Source: Linepithema humile
Lineage: Eukaryota > Arthropoda > Insecta > Hymenoptera > Formicidae
NCBI RefSeq assembly: GCF_040581485.1
Contig: NC_090131.1
Location: 29,758,032-29,822,031, forward strand
DNA: 64,000 nucleotides
Direction of reading: 5' to 3'
Of this stretch, positions 38,321 through 48,905 are shown one piece after another; position 1 is the stretch's first letter; the number at the start of each line of letters is the position of its first letter. The translations under genes and the position numbers were made by a program. The notes beneath the pieces were generated by a model, which ran no database searches, was not told where the DNA came from, and saw nothing but the letters and a program-made list of their open reading frames with translations.

Positions 38321-38352
38321 AAAAATGCCACACTGTTGGGTGTGGCATTTTT
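38321..38352. other. Perfect 13-bp stem hairpin between convergent genes
   Basis: AAAAATGCCACAC and its exact reverse complement are separated by six bases (TGTTGG). It lies about 565 bp beyond the stop codon of the minus-strand glycosidase gene and downstream of the futsch 3' region. It may mark a transcript end or be the core of a tiny mobile repeat. Confidence 0.75.
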
Positions 38353-38916
38353 GTGTAAAATAAATATAATTGCCGGGATAAGTTAAATCTACACTTGTTT
38401 TATGTTCTTTCGACGTGTATCAACATGATATACACTATAAATTGTCGATAATATCTCGTATTCATAGAATAGTAACATCGTATGCTTTTACTATAATCAA
38501 AATTTCTTAATATATCTCTCGAATATTGTATAACGCGCCTCATTTATGCACGTGTAAATGCTTTACTTATGACTTTACACATCATTAAGTATTTATCACT
38601 GCATAACTATCCATTTGCACTCTCAAAGTTCGCGATGTCGAATATTTAATTACAACATTCAAAATTTTTTTGGTACATTCACTTAACTATTGAATAACGT
38701 ATTTGCATGTTTGCTAAATTTTATGACTTTACAACACCAAGATTAGATTACTTGTCACTGCACAATCCTTTTTCTGCATTTTCAGAGAATTTATCAAATA
38801 TAAAATACTATATTTGGCATACGAGCAAACTGCAGCGTCGCACAAAGTGGAGTAATCGTACTTTAATCCGGTGATCTTGAATTTCTTCGACGTCGTCCGC
38901 GAAATGCAGGAATCTT

Positions 38917-41900
38917 TCAGAATCTCGTGTTATCCGGCATTTTGACGAAGTACGCTATTTTGTCCTCCGCGACTCTGTAATTGTGAATCCACCTCGAACC
39001 TTTCCGCAGACTTCCGTCGATGCCGTCCCGCCAGACTCCGGCCGGCAGATAAACCTCCCTTTGCCTGCTGCCCGAATAGAGCACCGGCGCCACAATTAAT
39101 TCCTCGCCCACGGAAAACTCGTCGACCACCACGTGGCAGGCCGGATCGGCCGGATCCAGCATCCACAGCGGTCGAATGATGGGCAGACCGGTGTCCAGAG
39201 TCTCGTTCGCGTACTTTTTCAGCAACGGCGTCACCGTCTTCTGCCGCAGAGTGGTCAGCCTCTTGGCGATCTCCAGGACCGACTCGTCGGAATATTTGCT
39301 GGGTAAGTGGGTGAAGCGAATCACCGGCAGGAAGGTTGACAGCTGCAGCCATCGGATGTAGAGCTCCTTGTCCGGCAGATTCACCTCGAAATCGTTATCG
39401 GGATTGTTGTCGGACATCGGTAGCGCCACGTCGCCGCCGACCGCTCCCGGCATGATGAACGGATAGCCGATCATACCGTAGCTCAAAACCGTGGGAATGA
39501 CGGTCTTGATGGCCTTCCAGGAGGAGGCGAAAGGTGGCAGAGACACGAAGACGGGTGCTCGTGGCCTGGAAATGGCGCTGGAAACGCCGATCACCGGTAT
39601 GGTGCCTAGTATCGAATGCGTGAAAATGGTCTTGTAATGGTCGGGATTGGTCAGAGGCTGCTCGCACTTGTAGTAGTGCGGCATGTCCTGAGCGGTGCCC
39701 AGGTCGAGGTAGAACGAGTCCACGTGGTATTTCGTGATCAAGCTCTCGAGCTTCGTCTGCAGCCACGGCAAGGTCTTGTTGTTCGTGATGTCGAGCACGC
39801 CGGCGCTGTTACTCAGCTTGTATCTGAAATTGAACGTAGATATTCAAAGACATATAATTTATTTAAGATTAATTGATATTTGTTTCTCAACAACCTTGCC
39901 AGCGCCGGAATTCTAGGATCGCTCCCTCTTTCAGAAATCAGCAATCTATTAGCGACAGCGTCTTTGAAGTTGATGGATTCCGTGGAAATGAACGGCTGGA
40001 TGCTGAAAACTATTCTAAATCCTCTGCGGTGAATAATATTAATAGTCTCCTCCATGGAGGGAAATCGTTCCTCGTCCAGGACAAAATCTCCCGAATTAGG
40101 CTGCCATTCCTCGCTCAGCAAAACGTGTCCCTGGCGAAGGAATCCCAGCGCGATCACGTCTTCCGTGTAGTTGTAAATGGCCGCCTCGTTAGTGGGCGAA
40201 ATTTGCCAGACCGGTTCGGACAGCAGGGAGTGAACGGCGTGCAGCTCGTCGGGCTTCAAGCCGTCCCACAGGGATTTCTCCGCCATCGAGGAGTGCAGGC
40301 TCTTCATGTTGTCGGTGGCGCAGATGGTGTAATTGAGCTGAGGTAGCGGTGTGAGGTGATTGATGTAGGCGAAGGCGTCGTGCTTGGCCTGAAGGCAGAA
40401 CTCGTTGGATCTATTGGCGTTGATGGAGACGTACAGCGGCGTTTCCGGGTCCACCAGGATCGTAGCGCCCTTTGAATTGAGGAAGTACCTCTTTAGCACA
40501 TTGCCAAAGGGATGTCTTCGCACGTCGCCCGTAATAAAGGGGCTCAGCTCCAGGCGGCCGCGTTCGAGAGGATACGCCATATTCTGGATCTGGCCGGCGC
40601 CGTACCAGTGACCCCTCTTCGAGGACCAGTCGAAGCAGTCCTTGGGATTGTAGTAGGGGCTCAGGCTCTGCCAGGTGATGTGGTAACAATGCATGTCGCC
40701 GTGCTTCGTGTGCGCGAGATAGAGCCGTGTTTGGTGCAGCCACTCGAGGCAGACCGAATCCTGCCTTTGATGATGCGGTAGGCAAGGATACACTCCTGTG
40801 TCCGACGGGATACCTTCGCCGACCCGAGCGGCGATCACTTCCGCACCGGTTTTGCTATAAATTTTCATCGCTCTGTCGTTTTTATTAAACCTGAAAAATA
40901 TCGAGACGAGCAATTATTATTTTGAAGAATTTTGAAGAAATTTTCGCGATTTTTATAGAAGATAAGTAAAGCAAAAATGTGTTAATATTTGGAGAGACGG
41001 AGACATCAGTTTAAAACTTTTTTCAGTTTTAAGATAAATTAATTGACATTTCTCTTAACATTATTTTTATTACAGGCACAATTCTTATCAATACGAAATT
41101 GATGGAGAAATATGAGGTGTAATGAGGGAGTTAAAGCATAATTATAATGATGAAAAGAAGTAGAGTGTGTATGAGAAGTCGGACGATTGAAATTACTTTT
41201 CTCCCACAATTCTAAGATAATTGTAGCCCTTAAAAAGTTAAGCGTTGGATTAACAATTGAATACGCATTTTGAGACTGGCACGAGATCAGCGCGATAAAC
41301 GAGCCTTAATGTATTCCATTAGGTGCTTCCTGGCAGAGGCAAACGACCGAAAGTTATTCCATAGTAGGCAAGCGATGCAAATTATCGAAACATTACTGTG
41401 ATTCGATAATCGGTGGGATGCTTAAGTGTCGGAATAACATATTTATACATGCGTTCATGCGTTGACAATAAGTAAATTTATTGCACACGTTTTATTATTA
41501 TTATTTATATTAATATTATTATTATTATTTACGTAACATTGCATCTAAAACTAATGATCGACGGCAAACTTAAATTTATTGCTAATGACACTCACCTAAA
41601 TTTATCGAAATAAGCTCGCTGCAAGACGTGCTGTGTGTAATAAATGTGTGCGAATCCCACGAGGAATACAACACAGAGGAAGAGGAAACCGACGAATGCT
41701 CTAAGCCTGCAAGAAATTAATTCTTAGAAGTTATTAAAAATTAATCTATGTTAATTAGAAGTTAATCTATTTACGTCTATGTTATCTTCTATATTAAATT
41801 TTCTCAATTTTTACCTATAATCAGCATTCTGACGTCGCGCACTGCTTCGCAGAGCCTGTGGTAGCGACAGTTGAAGTTTCTCCTTCAAGAGACTACTAAT

Positions 41901-44900
41901 GCTGTTCACGCTGGTTATCGTGGAATTCGCACTTTGCACACCTGAAAGTTCCGTAGCATCGTTTCCCATTTTTTCGTTAATCGACGATGACATGATTTTG
42001 CCTTTTCTTCGCGGTGGAGCTTGCAGCGGCACTCTGGAAAAGATTTGTAAATTATTATCTCACAACTATATAATCAAATAAACAGTAACATATTCTTATT
42101 TCAAAATTTTGCCAGATGCGTACAAATCGTTGTACCTTTGCAATGATAGAGCGCTACCGACATCGTATCTGGGAATCATCTTGTTATCTTTACAAATCGC
42201 AGAAACAGTTGATTTCTGGTCAATTGTTAATTTATTTTTTGTTTTTCAATTATGATATTTTTATGCGACATTAAGCACACGACACTCGCATATTTCGCCG
42301 ATAAAAAGTAATAGAAAATTTTGGAGAATTTTGCGCAGAAGAAAAAAACAGTGGAGCTATAATTATGATCAAACGGCGACTGTTGACCGAAACGAGTCAG
42401 CAATGCCATTTCGAGCTCCGAATACTATACGCATACGCCGAAGAATCACGTAAATGTGCTGAGCATAGCGTTCTGCGCAACGCATGTACGCGATTTTTCG
42501 GTGTGTGCGTATGATACTCGGAGCTCGAAATGGCATCACTGGTAATCGTAAAAGACGAATATCACAGCGCGATAACCCTGAAGCGATAAAAAAAGGTCGA
42601 ACTCGACGACGCTGATACTCACAGTGACCATGAACGTGTGGTCAGATAAGTACGTTTGTCCTATCTTTTTGGTCCGAGCGTACTTGATGGTAAGTGAAAA
42701 TAGTAAACAGTACCTCGTGCGTATAACTGATGAAGTATTACAATGTAAATTGCGCATTCAGAGCACATCGTCGAGAGAAAATTAGCCCTAATCCACACTA
42801 TCTGTCCGCTCACGCTCCGCTCTTAGTCCGATCGACATTCTTCAATTGTTTATAAAGTACGTATCCACACTGTGAGTAACACTCAAAGTCTCACTCCGCT
42901 TTTGCTCCAGCAACGATCCCTCAAAACAATACAAAGAAGAAAGAAACAACGAAAGAATATTTAATCGGACTGAAAGCGGAGCGGACCGCTAGTGTGGATC
43001 GGACCTTACAGTCGAAGTTTACGGCTTCTCGCGAGAAACTAATACGGAATGTTTCTCCAGCTTCAGTCTCAGTAGCATCGACATTTATGGATTTATTACG
43101 TGGTTAGAACGAGTTATTACAGGTGTAAACCGGATCAATATTGGAATGCTAAACACCACAGCGTATGTAATATGCTATACTGTGCAATTATCATACATCG
43201 AACAAAGACGCAAGTTTGTATTAAAAAGTCACTTTTTAAAATCATATTTAAAAAGAATTCTAAAATCATTTAATAAATTCTATTAAAAGATTAATCTTTG
43301 TTATCAATATATTAAAATTCTAGTATTTTTTAATTGCAGTCAAGGCAATTTATTGTAATGATACAAATTTATTTTTATTTTAATATTTATAATATTTTAT
43401 TATTTTAATATTAATTTTAATATTAATTTAACGAATTATTCGATTAAATTGTAGTCAATTAATTTTAATTTTATTGATCATTCAATATAATACTCACTTG
43501 ACCAGCTCATCGTCATTTACTTCCTCTTCCGTTTCGGATCCCAGAGGACTTCCATTCGGCGTTGAACCACTGTTGCTAAAAGTCACACTGCTGCTGGTCT
43601 CGCTCTCCGCTCTTCCGAATTTTGCAGCGGTTCCCTGAAACACAATTTACCATTTGGTTATAAACAAATGCGTGCAAACCGACACCTGTGCAATGAGACG
43701 AACTCGTCAATCGATGCCATAAATCAATCATACAAGATTTATCCGTGCTCTATCTATATTGATCGCTGATGTAACGACAGCAATGCTGCGTTTCGACGCT
43801 TGGTGCGTCATGCTTACATTATTTTTTATTGACAAACGATTCACGAGGAAATATCATGCAACGCTGATAAGATATACATTTTTTGAATTTTATATTTTGT
43901 AAATTAACATTTATAATTTTTTTCCTAAGAGGAAATAAAAAATTTAAGAGACGTAAATGTGTACATTGAAATCATTAAAAACTGAGATATTATATCGAAC
44001 AATTATAATGAACAATTGTGTGCAATGCCTATATTTTGAAATGAACTTCTTATTGGAAAATTTATTGTACATTGTGATAAATTTAATATATAAAATGTTT
44101 CAAGCAACTTCAATAACGTATTCTTCTGAAGCAAAACGTCATTCGAGCATGTTAAGCACTTCTTTCGTATTAAAATTGTTAGCGTTACGCTAATTGCACC
44201 ATGCAACAGTTCCGTCGATACAAATGTTTACATGTTCAGACTTCGTTACTTTGACCAAATATCAATAAATCTTGATAATCGACACGATGCTCACCGTTGC
44301 GTAATTATCGGCCTCCATTTTCATCAAAATATCACATAATTTTATTATACAAAAGTGTCTTTTGCTTTACTACTTATCGCAAACATTAAAGGCCTTTATT
44401 TGTCTTTTTTATCTGAATTACTCACATATTGTGTATTTAAAATAAAATCGAAATAGATCGTGCAGGGAAAAAGAAGAAAAAAAGAAGATATGGAAAAATA
44501 CAATTAGAAAAGACCAAATCTGTAATAACGTCACGCACGAGATAATGCTACCGTTCATATCAAGCGGCCGGTAAGAACTGTTCGCTTTAAGCCACACAAC
44601 ACACACAATACTATATTCTCCGCTAACATTGACAGTTCAGCGGTGATAAACGTTACATAACGCAGTGTCGGGAAAACTCGTTTTTCCTAAAAACCGGTTC
44701 TGATATAAATACTATAACAGATAACGACAATGTAAACTCGTTTCTATGTTAACTGCAAGATATTTTTAGCGCACCTCTTGAACAGCAATAAATCTAAATC
44801 TGCTAATCGGCCAAGGAATATATCAAGAGACACGCTAGTGTCTCGCGCCAAGTTCACGCGCAGCGCAAGTCCGACCGCGTATCTTTACGCGAGCCCGAAA

Positions 44901-45842
44901 GTTGAGACGAGCCGAGATTATCGGATCTCAATAACGGCTGGGCCGATTGAGTTGATAATAGGCTCAATCGATAGCGCATACCCAAATTACATGAGAAAAG
45001 TATGCTTGTTTTTACTGTAGGTGCTGTAGAAAAAAAGTTATAAGAGTCTAAAGTCGAAATGTTGAAATAATTGTCTTTTCTAGGATGTTCCGCTAAAATA
45101 GAACTGTACCTGCAATCTTTGGCGTTTATTGATAATAGCAGTTGTCTCTGTACTGCTTTTATCTTTTTTCACATAATACACTTTCTTACGATAAAACGAG
45201 TAATACATTGTTGAGTGAATTTATAATAAAATAAATCACCAATCACTTTAAGAACAATTCGAAAATGATCAAGTCAACTTCTCGAGAAAAGTCGAGCTTA
45301 AAATAAATTCTTTTACGTGAACTTGAATTACGAGATATAACAACGTTACTCTCGTCGTTAGAGAGACTGCCGGTGATTATTCAGTGAGAATACGCCAATG
45401 TTGTTTGACTTTCGAAATCACGGCTTCGGAAGACTGTGTACAAGTGTACTCGTAATCTTCTTGTTTCGATTTCCGAAGGATACTTCTTTCGTCACTTGGA
45501 ACCTGCGTCATCGCTTCCTTTACTTATGTAAAGTGTCGCAATATTCGACGACGTCTATTTTAATGACAGACTATCCGACTAATTTATAATGTCTCGCGTA
45601 GATATTATCGTAATAATAATTGGTGAATTTTGACTTACGTTTTGTCTGTCTATTCGAAGATCGTCCATCTCGTCGAGTTTGCTGGGCATAGAAATGCTGG
45701 TCTTTCTTATATTTGTGACACGTAGTGGTGCCACTTCCGGTAATGCTTTCACCGGCTTTGTCTTGTTGACGGTTTCTTGATTATTCTCTTGCTTGACTTT
45801 GTTAACAGCGACGTTTGTATTACCGCTCAATTTGCCTGACAT
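38917..45842 (-). CDS. Family 31 glycosidase-like membrane protein (MYORG type)
   Basis: MYORG is an alpha-galactosidase-type GH31 protein of the endoplasmic reticulum and nuclear envelope. Exons of the long form, in transcription order, are 45842-45639, 43634-43498, 42033-41815, 41706-41596, 40890-39895 and 39823-38917. Phases agree and give 857 residues; ATG 45842 lies two bases after a splice acceptor, so a 5' untranslated exon is expected upstream. Residues 1-186 are Ser/Glu-rich and cytosolic; about 190-210 form one transmembrane segment (FVGFLFLCVVFLVGF), making a type II protein. The lumenal part has RGHWYGAGQIQNMAYPLERG, AGVLDITN, FYLDLG (candidate nucleophile Asp596), MIGYPFIMP, ELYIRWLQLSTFLP and VAPVL-YLPAGVW. 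The usual acid/base position lacks an Asp (see findings). Human MYORG is 714 residues. Confidence 0.92.
42136..42179 (-). CDS. Alternative first coding exon of the GH31 gene (short form)
   Basis: On the minus strand an ATG at 42179 opens MIPRYDVGSALSLQ and ends with AG just before a GTACAA donor. Joining to the exon at 42033 restores an AGA codon and the frame (LQR-VPLQAPPRRKGK). The product would be 758 residues, with a shorter cytosolic tail but the same membrane segment and lumenal domain. No acceptor fits just upstream of this ATG, so it looks like a separate first exon with its own promoter. Confidence 0.65.
42403..42536. repeat. Short inverted-repeat element (134 bp)
   Basis: Ends ATGCCATTTCGAGCTCCG and its exact reverse complement (18 bp), with imperfect pairing continuing inward. 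It lies in a GH31 intron, about 220 bp upstream of the alternative first exon at 42179. No clear target-site duplication is seen. Confidence 0.8.
42785..43006. mobile_element. MITE-like element with TA flanks (222 bp)
   Basis: Imperfect terminal inverted repeats of about 60-70 bp (left contains CTAATCCACACTATC, right contains CTAGTGTGGATCGGACC) are bounded by TA at 42783-42784 and 43007-43008. No coding capacity. TA flanks suggest a Tc1/mariner-type helper, by inference. Confidence 0.7.
44295..44324 (-). CDS. Possible second alternative first exon of the GH31 gene
   Basis: An ATG at 44324 (MKMEADNYAT) is followed at once by GTGAGC, a good donor, in phase 0, matching the phase-0 exon at 43634. 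The product would be 799 residues. It is short, so the pattern could be chance. Confidence 0.4.
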
Positions 45843-45894
45843 GTCTGAAAATCAATCAAAAAGACCAAATAAATAAGAATCAAATGTGTACTTA

Positions 45895-46320
45895 AAAATT
45901 AAGTTGTCCATATTTTACAAATTTTTTATTTGATGCGTTATCAAAAATTGCGCCATTATAATTGATTACCATTAATCTCAATGCATAACAGTAAAAAATA
46001 TCATGATGGGTCACATCAATTTAAGAAAACTTATGTATAGTCCACTTTTTTTAAAACTATGTTTCAAGTCAGTCTGCTTTCAGAGATATTTAGAAGTACT
46101 GTACTGTACTCAATCTGTTTCCTGCTTAAATATTATTCTCCCACTACGTTTCTCCTTCACATCTCAATTTAGTAATACCTTTAACTAGTTTGCCATGTCC
46201 TCTCAGATGGAATGATATTTTTTACTGTTATGCATTGAAATTAATGTAATCAATTATAATGGCGCAATTTTTGATAACACATCGAATAAAAAATTTGTAA
46301 AATATGAACAACTTATTTTT
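45895..46320. mobile_element. Foldback element with ~110-bp arms
   Basis: The left arm (about 45895-46004) and right arm (about 46213-46320) are close reverse complements; both contain TATCAAAAATTGCGCCATTA or its complement. The centre is about 210 bp without coding capacity. It lies just upstream of the first coding exon of the GH31 gene and could overlap its promoter or first intron. Confidence 0.83.
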
Positions 46321-46329
46321 CCCCAATAA

Positions 46330-47099
46330 TCTGGAGTTTTGCTATTTGGTGATTGAGTATGACATTGAAGAAATGTTTTTCAACCACCGTTTAAATGTTA
46401 TTCAAAAGAAACGATTTTAAAGGATGAATTTATTGTAATATGATTCTAGAAGATTATATTTAATAATTGTACTGAAGATAACCGCATCCGAATGGTCAAA
46501 ACGTCTATTGTTATTGTTTAATGTGATAAAAAGTAATAAACTGAGCATATTTAACTAGCTCTGGCTCTGCAGCTTGTTTGTAATAATTTATATTTATTCT
46601 TATTTACAGAATTTAAATAAATTTTTGTAAAATTAAATATTAATTAGTTTTTATGTTTTACAATTTTAAGGAGAGGCCATAAAAAAACACATGTCGCTGA
46701 TCGACATGATTCCAGCGTCCCTACTTGTCTGAAACAAAAAAATAAACAAGATTCTTAATTATTATGAATGTAGCTATGGTTCGAACCAGAATAAAAAAAA
46801 AATATTGCAAATTATTAAATTGGCGCAGTTTTAAAAAACAGATATCAATTTTTCACTAGAAAGTTGAACTTTGACAGTTATAAAAATATACTTAATTTGA
46901 AGATATCGTAATAATCCTGGTTCCGATCATAAACAAACATGTATTTTATATATACAAAAAAGTTGAAGCCGATTGGTTTAATACTTTTTAAAAAATCGAA
47001 ATTAACCGATTCAAAAAACATACAATAGTTTCGAGAAAAACGTGTTTAAAGTTTGAAGTACAGAGTATAATATAAAAAAATGAAAGCTTACCTTTAATT
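46330..47099. other. AT-rich stretch beside the transposase remnant
   Basis: No gene is seen. Part of it may be the non-coding end of the element holding the Mutator-like remnant, but I could not define its terminal repeats. Confidence 0.4.
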
Positions 47100-47131
47100 G
47101 GCGATATCAAGGCCATACAGCAAACTCTCCT

Positions 47132-48176
47132 TTATCTCAAAATGTTTATTTTGTTCCGATAATTGCAATCTACGAGCACTACGAGCCTCCTTTGATGCTT
47201 TAGTTGCCACTCGATGCGTTCCTTGTCCTTGTTCATTATATCAGCAAATATTCTCGCCTCGAGTCCAATTTTCACTCCCATCAATGTTAACATCTCCAAA
47301 AGTGGATGGAAGTCTTCATTAAAAATACAAGTTGTTAAATATGTTGCAATTTCAATGTTGGTTTTTGCAGCACAAAAAATATGTTTCGGTGCAAATGTCC
47401 ATACTAAAGAATTGAAGCTTTCGACATGTCCGACGCATTCTTTTTTTGTAATAATAATATCATCACCATATTGTTTTATTTTCAAAAGTGTGTTGAATGT
47501 CTTACTGTTGCCATCTCCAATATATGTTTTATATTTTACTCCACATTTTTCTTCCGATCTTTCAAATATTTCATCTACTGCATCTTGTTCCATTTTCCCT
47601 GCGCTTCCTAAGTGATTTATACAGCAGTTCTTTTTATAAATAGCCATAAAATTTATGTATTCAATACTGTTTTTCCTTTTCATCCACAGTTCGCATATCT
47701 TGCAAAAAGTCGATTTTATAATAACATTATTCACGTCACTGATATCTTGAATCCTGAACGTGCACTTGCTTCTCCAAATTTCACATCTTTTTGGCACGTT
47801 TTGCATATTATCAGTTGATTTATTGCAGCAAAAACTTGTACAAAATCGAGAATGCGAGATATCCGTGCGATTATTCAAATAAAATTTCATTTTCATGCTG
47901 CGTGCTCTTTATTTGTTTAGCAGACGTACTTGTAAATATTATATCTTGTTCAATCGTGCTTTGATTTCCAGGAAATTTTCTTTTTTTTAGATCTATCTGT
48001 TTGTTTGCTAGACGATCGTGAACCTTTTCTATCCACTTTGAAACGTATGCTTTGTTCAACGATCGAGATAGTACTAAACGCTTCCAGAGGTTGTCCTTTC
48101 TAAATATGTCATCGCTTCCAACGGTCGTTTTAAGCCAACACATACACAATACACACAATACACACAATACACACAC
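47132..48176 (-). pseudogene. Broken Mutator-like transposase-domain protein
   Basis: The minus-strand frame at 47896-47132 holds hallmarks of a transposase-domain family common in arthropods: INHLGSAGKMEQDAVDEIF, YIGDGNSKTF with the GDG-S motif, and KKECVGHVE, followed by SFNSLVWTFAPKHIFC and ATYLTTCIFNED. In related proteins a KRMGxRLR segment and over a hundred residues lie between GHVE and SFNS; here they are joined directly, so an internal deletion has occurred. The upstream frame 48176-47871 is in another phase, and the 3' end stops early. Family naming (Mutator-like domain) is from memory and needs a profile search. Confidence 0.75.
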
Positions 48177-48183
48177 AATACAC
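48139..48183. repeat. (ACACAAT)n-type microsatellite
   Basis: Repeated CACACAATA units. On the minus strand they give an artificial Cys/Val/Leu start to the transposase remnant. Confidence 0.85.
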
Positions 48184-48185
48184 TA

Positions 48186-48905
48186 GAGATCACTATACAA
48201 AGAAAACTAAACCAGAAAATTATTCCGAGAAAAGGTATCTATTCGATGCAGCTTGTATCTAACAATAAGCGCATCGATTTTTTACCTGAACGGCAACCTA
48301 CAAATGCTTGTTATTTTTATGTATCACAAAACTTTATAGGAACTTATGTTTGAGACCCTCAACGTTAAAAAAGTAAAAAAAATTTGATTTTTTTCAAGTC
48401 GCACAGTAGAATATCCCTTTAAAAGTCTTGTATTGTTTAGCGACAATCAAATACAGCGCTATGCGCGTTAACAATAGTATAAACTTTACTAAATTAATTT
48501 GCATAGTCGAACGTCACTATCGCCATATAAATATTCGCACAATGTTAGCGCCAAAAGCGAAATTCATCTGTACACGCGTTATGTTTCTATATACTAACTT
48601 ATCGGAGTGCAAACTCTCGTAAGAAAACATCGCTATAATTGAAGCGGCGGTGTGATTGGAGAGCGAAAAGATTGTTCTGAGATAATAATTAGAAGTTTGG
48701 TATTTTTATCATGTGACAGTGCCATGGCAGAACAAGTGAATATCAAAGATACAGCTCGATATAACCATTCACGATCTCTGCGAATATGTGATGCTAATAA
48801 ATCAGAAAATTAGGGATCATTATTCTTAAGTCTTTCGGGAACAATTAAATAATTAAATAATAACAGAAATAATCTTGGAGGAGGCTCAATTTGTGTGGAA
48901 TCAAC
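48186..48905. other. 5' flank of the NME5-like gene
   Basis: No exon is seen. AT-rich DNA leads into the gene on the right; the stretch must hold its promoter unless a further 5' exon lies to the left. I looked for an RFX X-box, common at ciliary genes, and found only an imperfect form near 48718 (GTGCCATGGCAGAAC). Confidence 0.4.

Larger units (their letters stand above)
32388..38916. other. Probable futsch 3' untranslated or flanking region
   Basis: No coding exon is supportable between the futsch stop and the convergent glycosidase gene. The first 6 kb are CpG- and purine-rich, with GA tracts (about 35024-35049, 36600-36706, 37086-37150), a CA tract (about 36000-36035) and an A-run near 36285-36305. 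AATAAA-type signals occur near 33144, 36825, 37876 and 38184. Neuronal genes of insects often carry very long 3' untranslated regions, so much of this may be transcribed with futsch; the sequence alone does not set its end. From about 38,200 it becomes AT-rich. Confidence 0.5.

Noticed and set aside
39873..40346. 157-residue + strand frame across the GH31 exon
   Set aside because: Antisense shadow of a well-supported coding exon.
46776..46790. tRNA T-arm-like GGTTCGAACC
   Set aside because: It is only a short palindrome; no acceptor stem, D arm or anticodon arm could be built around it.
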